Below are positions 57,809-64,000 of a stretch of DNA of 64,000 nt, piece by piece (within the stretch, counting starts at the first letter, position 1; each line of letters begins with the position of its first letter). The DNA is from Odobenus rosmarus divergens (lineage: Eukaryota; Chordata; Mammalia; Carnivora; Odobenidae). The notes beneath the pieces are model-generated. The model made no database searches and was not told the DNA's origin. It worked only from the letters and a program-made list of their open reading frames with translations. A program made the position numbers and the translations under genes. The stretch lies in NCBI RefSeq assembly GCF_000321225.1, contig NW_004450303.1:1347888-1411887 (forward strand), given 5' to 3'.

Positions 57809-57849
57809 GTCTACGGCCATACCACCCTGAACGCGCCCAATCTCGTCTG
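57809..57849 (+). pseudogene. 5S rRNA 5' fragment (nt 1-41), inverted to the L1
   Basis: GTCTACGGCCATACCACCCT begins at 57809 and matches the first 41 nt of mammalian 5S rRNA with one change (G31 to A at 57839). Nucleotide 1 abuts the L1; nucleotides 40-41 overlap the start of the TSD. The internal promoter (box A about nt 50-64, box C further on) is absent, so it cannot be transcribed as a 5S gene. Orientation is opposite to the L1. Confidence 0.95.
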
Positions 57850-57860
57850 GAGGTAGAATT

Positions 57861-59142
57861 AACTGGACTTGGTGATTGGTTGCGACAAGTGATAGAGAGG
57901 AATCAGAGATTCTTGGGTTTTCAACTAAGATACTGAGCAAATAATTATACCGTTTTCTGAGATTATGGATCATTAGTGAAACCAGTTTGAAAAGAATTTT
58001 TTCCTTTGTGTGTGTGTACAGGTGTGTGTGTGTGTGTGGTATCAATGAAGAAAACCTTCAATTTCAAGTAGTTCAATAGGCTGGTGATCAGTACAGAGAA
58101 CTGGACTGGGTATGACAATTTTAGATTAGTTACCATAAGGTTGTTGCTAAAGTCTTAAAAATGTATGAGATCAAATTGAAAGCGTATGTGGAGCAAAGAG
58201 ATGACCTAGACAGGGCTCTGAGACAAACCAATGTTTAAGAAGTGTTATAATGCAGAAGAAGCTGGCAAAGAAAATTGGAAAGGAATGGCAATGGGAATAA
58301 GAGAAAATTTAAGAGTAAGAATTCATAGAAGCCAAGAGAAAACTCTTTTCAGAAGAATGGTCAGCTAATGGTAAACTGCTTCCAGGACTCTAAATCCATG
58401 GACCCTGAAATGTGTCTGCTGGATCTAATGACCTGGATGCAGTTTCAATGAAGTGGTGAAAGCAGAAGCCACATTGTGATGGACTAAATTCTAAATAGAA
58501 AGTGATGAAAAAAAAGGAAATGGTGCATTTGCAATGTTTTCTGTAAAAAGGGGAAATGTGACATAACTGGAAGGGAGTATAGGGTCAAGGGCATTTTTGA
58601 TGCCTTGCTTCACAGATTAGAGAGGGGGAGGGGCCTGAAATTCTACTGGGAAAGATCTAGCAGAAAAGATGAAGGTGAAGATACAGAAGAGAGTGGAGGA
58701 TAAGGAAGGCAGCAAGATTCCAGATAAAGCAAGAGAATAGGTGTCCCAGAACATGGGGAAATAGATCAGTTTTAAGTAGTGGGAGGAATCACAGATGCAG
58801 ATATAATAAAAAGCCAGATACAAACATGAAAAGCTTATTGTAAGGGAATGTTGGGGCTTTATTTTCTAAGTAAAGGAGAAGATAAGGTCAGCTACTGAGA
58901 AGGAGGGTACACAGAGGGATAATAGAATAAATGGATTCAATGTTAAAAAAGAATGCCCTACATTTGAAATTGTAGCCACAGAGAATAGAAGATTGGTGAA
59001 GAGAGTAGGCTTAAAAACAAGATAATATAGCACAAGTTAATGTGTTATTTGTCTCCAGTGTTTTAAAATTTCGTATAATATCTTAACATGTTTGAAACTG
59101 GACATTGTTCTCATTATTACTTGTTTCTTTAAATTAGTTAAG
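57861..59142. other. Old dispersed repeat continuation and unassigned sequence
   Basis: 57861-57950 continues the old repeat interrupted by the L1/5S insertion. A (GT)n stretch lies at 58004-58040. 58360-58870 is purine-rich and repeat-like but unnamed. No coding frame supported. Confidence 0.5.
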
Positions 59143-59170
59143 AACACTTTTTTTCAAAAAAGTGGAATGT
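59143..59170 (+). repeat. TSD of the small L1, upstream copy
   Basis: AACACTTTTTTTC followed by AAAAAAGTGGAATGT. The downstream counterpart is 59291-59317, with small differences. The segment AAAAAGTGGAATGT appears three times in this locus. Confidence 0.85.
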
Positions 59171-59290
59171 ATTAAGGAGGGCACATACTGCATGGAGCAC
59201 TGGGTGTTATACGAAAACAGTGAATTGTGGATCACTACACCAAAAACTAATGATGTATTGTATGGTGACTAACATAACATAATAAAATTA
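59171..59290 (+). mobile_element. Short L1 3' end, plus strand
   Basis: 120-bp truncated L1 3' end: 'attaaggagggcacatactg', 'gagcactgggtgttatacg', 'caccaaaaactaatgatgta', 'taacataacataataaaatt'. TSD about 28 bp with small indels. It abuts the MGME1 copy through the shared TSD. Confidence 0.94.
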
Positions 59291-59303
59291 AACACATTTT
59301 TTT

Positions 59304-59318
59304 AAAAAGTGGAATGTT
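59304..59318 (+). repeat. TSD of the MGME1 retrocopy, upstream copy
   Basis: AAAAAGTGGAATGTT, identical to 61469-61483. Also the right-hand part of the L1's own downstream TSD, so the retrocopy integrated into it. The TTTTTTT/AAAAAG junction is a good L1 endonuclease site. Confidence 0.95.
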
Positions 59319-59414
59319 GGAGTTGAGTGAAGTCTGGTGGCTCCTGAGGAGTGCAAAAATAAAAGGCCCTCAACATTGCAAGTAGCCTAGAGGGAAGTGA
59401 GAAAGCATCTAAAA

Positions 59415-60203
59415 ATGAAGGCTTTTCAGACCATCTGCAGACAGCTCAGAAGTTCAAAGGGGTTTTCTCTAGAACCAACCGCCCATGTGGATTTTTCCAC
59501 TTCCTCTTACTCTTGTAGCCGGAAGAAAAAAGTGAACCCTTATAAAGAAGTAGACCAAGAAAAGTACTCTGATTTAGTACAGTCTGTCTTGTCATCCAGA
59601 GGCCTTGCTCAGACTCCAGAATCATTGTTTGAGGAAGATAATTTACTCTATGGACCTGTGAGTAAGTGTAAGCCCCAAAAGCAAGATGAGGAAGCAAAAG
59701 CTCCACGAAACTGGTGTCCTCTCTTAATTCCAGAGAGAAGCGTAAAACCAAATGCAACAAGCACTCCTACAATTCCTTTGAGAATCCCTTTGCAAAGAAA
59801 TACCATACCAAGTGTGACCAAAATCCTTCAGCAGACCATGACATCAGAACAAATTTTCTACTTGGAGAGGTGGAAACAGCAGATGATTCTGGAACTGGGA
59901 GAGGATGGCTTTGCCGAATATTCTTCAAATATATTTTTACAAGGGAAACGGTTCCATAAAGCCTTGGAAAGCATACTTGCACCCCAAGGGGACTTGAAAG
60001 AGAGAGATGAGAATCTCGAATCTGGATATATCAAAAGTGTCCAGCATATCTTGAAAGATGTCAGTGGAGTGCGAGCTCTTGAAAGCACTGTTCAGCATGA
60101 GACCTTAAAGTATGTAGGTCTACTGGACTGTGTGGCTGAATATCAGGGCAAGCTGTGTGTGATTGATTGGAAGACATCAGAGAGACCGAAACCTTACATT
60201 TGA
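59415..60203 (+). CDS. Truncated MGME1-like frame (262 codons) within the retrocopy
   Basis: The only long conserved frame in the window. It begins MKAFQTICRQLRSSKG, the mitochondrial targeting part in MGME1, and ends SERPKPYI at the TGA. The upstream GTG at 59397 is not used; in the recalled human protein a first Met lies two codons earlier and is CTA (Leu) here. If translated, it would hold the catalytic core but lack the last ~78 residues. No promoter was seen, so I treat it as a pseudogene remnant and list it only to record the frame. Confidence 0.6.
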   Translation: MKAFQTICRQLRSSKGFSLEPTAHVDFSTSSYSCSRKKKVNPYKEVDQEKYSDLVQSVLSSRGLAQTPESLFEEDNLLYGPVSKCKPQKQDEEAKAPRNWCPLLIPERSVKPNATSTPTIPLRIPLQRNTIPSVTKILQQTMTSEQIFYLERWKQQMILELGEDGFAEYSSNIFLQGKRFHKALESILAPQGDLKERDENLESGYIKSVQHILKDVSGVRALESTVQHETLKYVGLLDCVAEYQGKLCVIDWKTSERPKPYI

Positions 60204-61418
60204 AATACATTTGACAACCCGCTGCATGTTGTGGCCTATGTTGGTGCCATAAATAATGATGTCAACTATAGCTTTCAGATTCAGTGTGGCCTAATTGTGG
60301 TGGCCTACAAAGATGGATCCCCTGCCCACCCACATTTCATGGACACTGAGCTCTGTTCCCAGTACTGGGCCAAGTGGCTTCTTCGACTGGAAGAATATAC
60401 AAAGAAGGAAAAGAACCAGAATATTCAGAAACCAGATTAGGGGACAGAATGATATCTGGGAACATTCACTAGTTCCTCACAGTTTGGGAAGATCTATTGA
60501 TGTTTACGGTAGAGATGCCACAGGATCTGAGAGCTACATAACCCAAGTGGAAGTATTTGTTGAAATGTATTACAACTAAAAAGATCAAAAAGTCAGAAAA
60601 GTTTAGATTTTAAGGGTTGGACTTGAGCACATGAAAGAAGCACAAGTAAGGATGGTCTGTCATTTACCTGGAAAAGGGAAGCAGGATTCACACAGCATTG
60701 GTGGCTCTTGGACTCCCCTGTAGAACTTTCTGTATCCTGAGCAGGATGCCCAGGCCTTGAATTAAGATTGGAGGGCATGAGGCTTAGTGTGCAAGAAGTT
60801 CCCCAGGGTACCCCAGGAGGGAAGGGGTCACACGGCCCCATGGTGTGTGTGGTGGGAGAAATCGCATCGGCCAACTCCTACTGCCAACATGGTTTCCTAA
60901 AACTGGTTTTATATGTTGAGGTTTTCTATATATTTCACTTGGGGGAAAAAACTTCCATTTGCCATTTCTGAAAAAATTTTTTTCATATTTAATGTGATTC
61001 CTTAGCCTCAAGTAAACATTGCTCTCTGGAAAGATGGAGCTTTTTCACATGGTTGATAATCCCCCTTAGCATACCAGTAAATAACCCCCAGGAGTAGCCA
61101 GACCCCAGTCTGAGATTCATAATCATGGATATTTTAGTAGCTCTGTTCTACTTTGAGTCAATGAACCATGTACATAAAGAAAAAGTATCATGTGTGAGAT
61201 TCTTCAGCTAGGGGGAACAGTAATTTTTGTGTGTTTGATAAGTAATAAAAAGTACTAGTTGTCACTGGGATCGGGAAACTTAAATAAATGCCCACTGTAG
61301 CTTTGGGGGAAGGCTCCTTGTTTTATGGAATGGGATAGCATTTAAGTTACAGTTGTGGTCTTAAAATAGTAAGGTGCTACAATTAGTTTTTTTCTTTACT
61401 TAGCCATTAATTATAAGA

Positions 61419-61424
61419 AATAAA
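61419..61424 (+). promoter_or_regulatory. Polyadenylation signal of the MGME1 retrocopy
   Basis: AATAAA 18 nt before the A-rich tail that starts at 61442. It marks the mRNA end of the parental transcript and supports a reverse-transcribed origin. Confidence 0.9.
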
Positions 61425-61468
61425 ATATATGTGAGTAAAGTAAAAAAATAAAATAAAAATAAAAAAAT

Positions 61469-61483
61469 AAAAAGTGGAATGTT
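61469..61483 (+). repeat. TSD of the MGME1 retrocopy, downstream copy
   Basis: AAAAAGTGGAATGTT, identical to 59304-59318; follows the A-rich tail and precedes TTCAGAATCTCTGAC. Confidence 0.95.
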
Positions 61484-63753
61484 TTCAGAATCTCTGACAA
61501 AGCCATGTTTCACAGCCATACAAAAATTTTGGCTCATGAAGATGTCTGATTTTAAATATGAATTTTAAGAACTGTGTTCAGCTGTTAGGCAGTTATCTAA
61601 CTTCTTATTATGCTTTTAATTTCAGACTTACTGATAAGAGGTAATAAACATCAGAACACTATATATATATGATATTTAAGAGAATGTCAAATATATTATT
61701 TGGAGAATATCAAATATACCCATAGCTAAAGATTATTCGATCTTTTTATTTCGTTAGAGTTTGGTAATTTCCAAAGACATCAAGATTTCTTAATAAGGTC
61801 TTGAGTTATTAAAACTTGGATATATCAATAAGAAATAATTTTTGTTTCCTACTAACTCAGAGGAAAACTATAATCTTGAGTTGCCATGGGTTGCTGTCAC
61901 TAACAGAAGGAACATCTTAAAAATTTTAAAAAGAAACTGCTTTGGAAGCTTGGCTAAGGAAGATTACTAAAAGATATTAGTTTCTGTGTCAGGGAAAGAT
62001 TGTGTCTACAAAGAGAAAAAGTCTTTTACTTAGGACAATTACACTGTATGACCGAGTTTTTCTCTGCGAAGTTTACAGATTCTTTCCCTGAACTGATAAC
62101 TCTGGGTGACCAATATTTCCAGCAGTTCCTTGATACTAACCTTAAGTGAGAAAAATGCGATATATGTGATATATGGCTAGAGATTATTCACAACCTTAAA
62201 TGACCTTAAAGAAAACTTTCTGAAGTAGGTCCAAGACCCCTTTTCAAAGGGGGCTTATCAGCAAGTTTAGCCAAAGAGACAGTGGTTCTGGGGTGCATTT
62301 TCTGTTTAGAAAGCTTCATGGAAGTGTTGCTAGGAATACAATTTTAAATTAATTTCAGACTCTGTGTTAAGGCTTGTAATAGCTTTTTAGTCAATGAGTC
62401 CTCAATTAAAATGCAGTGTCTCGGAGCAAAACCTTGTTGTCACACCCTCCCCAGCCATTTTCAATCCTCTTGACAAATACTCTCTCCTTAGGGTTCAGTT
62501 TACTGTGTGCATCACCACAAAATCTCCCCTTCCTTCTAAAATTCTCTGCAGTTAGAATTAGGTCTCTCTGTATTTCTTTAAATTACTTATCCTGTATATA
62601 TTCCTAAAACTGCTCTTTAAGAAGGAAATTGTTTAAATTATCTTTATCCCACAGAACCAAGCATTATACCTTCTATAAACAATACGATATTTGTATATTT
62701 AAAAAAAGGGGGTGGTGGAAATAAAATTTATTGACCACCTTATTTTTTTCTGGCACAATACAAAGCTTTTGAAATATAATGGCATTTAAAGTTATACAGT
62801 AATTATCCAGGAGATATTTTCAGGCTTGCTATCTGGGAGTTAAAGCTGAGATTTAAATAAAGTAAACAGAATGGTCAAGATTATGATTAATAGGGTCAGG
62901 ACAAACTTGGATTTGCCTTGCATACTCTAAATGACATTTTCTTTTGACAAAATGATACTGAGATAATTAAACAACTCTCTTCTCAGTATGCTTTCCTTAC
63001 ACTCTCATCCAACACCATGCATGGAGGGACCCCCAGCCAGGCAACTGGAGAGCGACTACCACATGAAGCCATAACATCCAGATGATTCTTAAGAAATCCA
63101 GCAAAAGGGAAGAAAAGCAATCAAGGTTGAGGAATAACAGGTTTTTATACAATGGACTGAGCATGTTTACATGCTGAAGAGTAAAAGCTGGAGAACAAGG
63201 AAAGGCTAAAACATAGGCAAAGATGAAACAGACAACAATAAGGCAAATCTATGAAGAAGCTGGAAGAAAAATGACTCAAAGAAAAGTTGCAAGAATCATT
63301 GGTCAAGGGGCAGGATGGTTGCTTGGGGGAAGCGTTGTACATGTAAAGGTGTTACTCCAGCTGTACACTCTTTATCATTGAAGAGAGGAAGCATAATCAA
63401 CATAAAAACTAGTCTTACTGTTGGGTGGTTAACAACCGACCTTCCAGTTCAATAAGTGGATTGTATGCCCACATGAGGCCATCAAACTCTCTCATGCCCT
63501 CTCTCTGCTGCACCACATCTCTAGGTCCTTGTAACCCATGACCCCTCACCCCCCACATCCTCTAATGACATACTGTCTTGTGTAGTTTAACTGCAACTCT
63601 CTACACTATTTAATTCTACTCTCGGGCAGAAAAGTGGAGCTTCAGATCCTGAAAGTGGAAGAGGGATGGTAGGAAAATGCCTTTAATACTTTGCTTTCCA
63701 AATGTTAATGTACAGACAGACTAATCACTTATGGATCTCGTTAAAATGAAGAT
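61484..63753. other. Mostly unassigned; MIR-like fragment at 62725-62860
   Basis: 62725-62860 resembles MIR ('ttattgaccaccttattttt', 'ctttaaagttatacag'-type phrases). Several pyrimidine-rich stretches near 62440-62600 recall L2 but cannot be fixed. Short frames have no domains. No gene is supported. Confidence 0.45.
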
Positions 63754-64000
63754 TCATTTTTTTATTAATTTTTAATTTTTTAAAATTTTTATTGTTATGT
63801 TAATCACCATACATTACATCATTAGTTTTTAATGTAGTGTTCCATGATTCATTGTTTGTGCATAATACCCAGTACTCCATGCAGAATGTGCCCTTTTAAT
63901 ACCCATCACCAGGCTAACATATCCCCTCACCCCCCTCCCCTCTAGAACCCTCAGTTTGTTTTTCAGAGTCCATCATCTCTCATGGTTCATCTCCCCCTCC
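63754..64000 (-). mobile_element. Young L1 3' end, minus strand, runs off the window
   Basis: T-rich tail at the left, then antisense 3' UTR: 'aatcaccatacattacatc', 'gttccatgattcattg', 'cagtactccatgcag', 'ctctcatggttcatctccccc'. Continues past 64000, so its length and TSD are unknown. Confidence 0.93.

Larger units (their letters stand above)
59319..61468 (+). pseudogene. MGME1: MGME1 processed retrocopy (mitochondrial exonuclease), one nonsense codon
   Basis: Full-length intronless copy of MGME1, a mitochondrial PD-(D/E)XK single-strand DNA exonuclease that trims 7S DNA and linear mtDNA. It has a 5' UTR, frame 59415-60440, a ~1 kb 3' UTR, AATAAA (61419) and an A-rich tail. From ATG 59415 there are 262 codons, then TGA (60201-60203) where the recalled human protein has Gln. 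The same frame then continues to TAG at 60438: 341 codons against about 344 in human. His181, Asp238, Asp251 and Lys253 (VIDWKTSE) are kept before the stop. After it, the QxxxY motif reads His271-VVAY275, so Gln is lost. Gene and residue matches are from recall; no promoter seen. Confidence 0.97.

Noticed and set aside
57809..57849. A functional 5S rRNA gene
   Set aside because: Only the first 41 nt are present; the internal promoter and the 3' half are absent and it is part of an L1 insertion.
59397..59414. A longer MGME1 frame starting at GTG 59397
   Set aside because: GTG is not a usual vertebrate nuclear start; ATG 59415 matches the family's N-terminus.

Overview
The window is vertebrate nuclear DNA from a carnivoran mammal. 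The evidence is 19 copies of the carnivore tRNA-Lys-derived SINE (CAN/SINEC type, with a TGGCTCAGTTGG A box, a GGATCGAGTCC B box, a CT-rich tail and an AAATAAATAAA end) together with carnivore-type young L1 3' ends. The sequence styles suit a caniform such as a bear, seal or mustelid, but that is inference. No intact protein-coding gene, exon series, functional RNA gene, CRISPR array or prokaryotic feature is visible. The window reads as AT-rich intergenic or deep intronic sequence made of repeats in layers of different age.

Layout. 1-7.9 kb: single-copy or very old sequence, then a plus-strand L2 LINE (about 3.15-6.6 kb) split by an old minus-strand L1 and a SINE, then a 119-bp tandem duplication whose second copy holds a SINE. 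8.2-9.5 kb: a Tigger DNA transposon whose middle is inverted beside an L1 insertion. 10.1-11.3 kb: an old L1. 11.3-16.5 kb: mostly unique. 16.5-18.3 kb: a second L2. 19.8-20.65 kb: an L1 with a twin-primed 5' inversion and a perfect 16-bp target-site duplication (TSD). 20.7-29 kb: largely unique, with MIR, L2 and LTR-like relics. 29-34 kb: a dense cluster holding a short Tigger element, a solo MaLR-type LTR with a 5-bp TSD, a third L2, six SINEs and an assembly gap. 34-43 kb: sparse. 43-47 kb: a long decayed minus-strand L1. 47-56 kb: SINEs, AT-rich simple repeats and an 84-bp retrotransposed mRNA tail. 56.8-57.9 kb: an L1 joined to an inverted 5S rRNA fragment inside one TSD. 59.1-61.5 kb: a full-length processed copy of MGME1. 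63.75 kb to the end: an L1 3' end that leaves the window.

The one gene-like object is the MGME1 retrocopy (coding part 59415-60440). It is intronless, with an AATAAA signal, an A-rich tail and a perfect 15-bp TSD. Its reading frame is continuous from start to end apart from one in-frame TGA, so it looks relatively young. It landed in the TSD of an earlier L1, leaving three copies of one target motif. The loci most worth checking are the 5S/L1 chimera, the inverted Tigger core, the nested MGME1/L1 insertion and the small mRNA-tail retrocopy. All show L1 machinery acting on L1 or other cellular RNAs. Repeat family names are from recall, not a database search.
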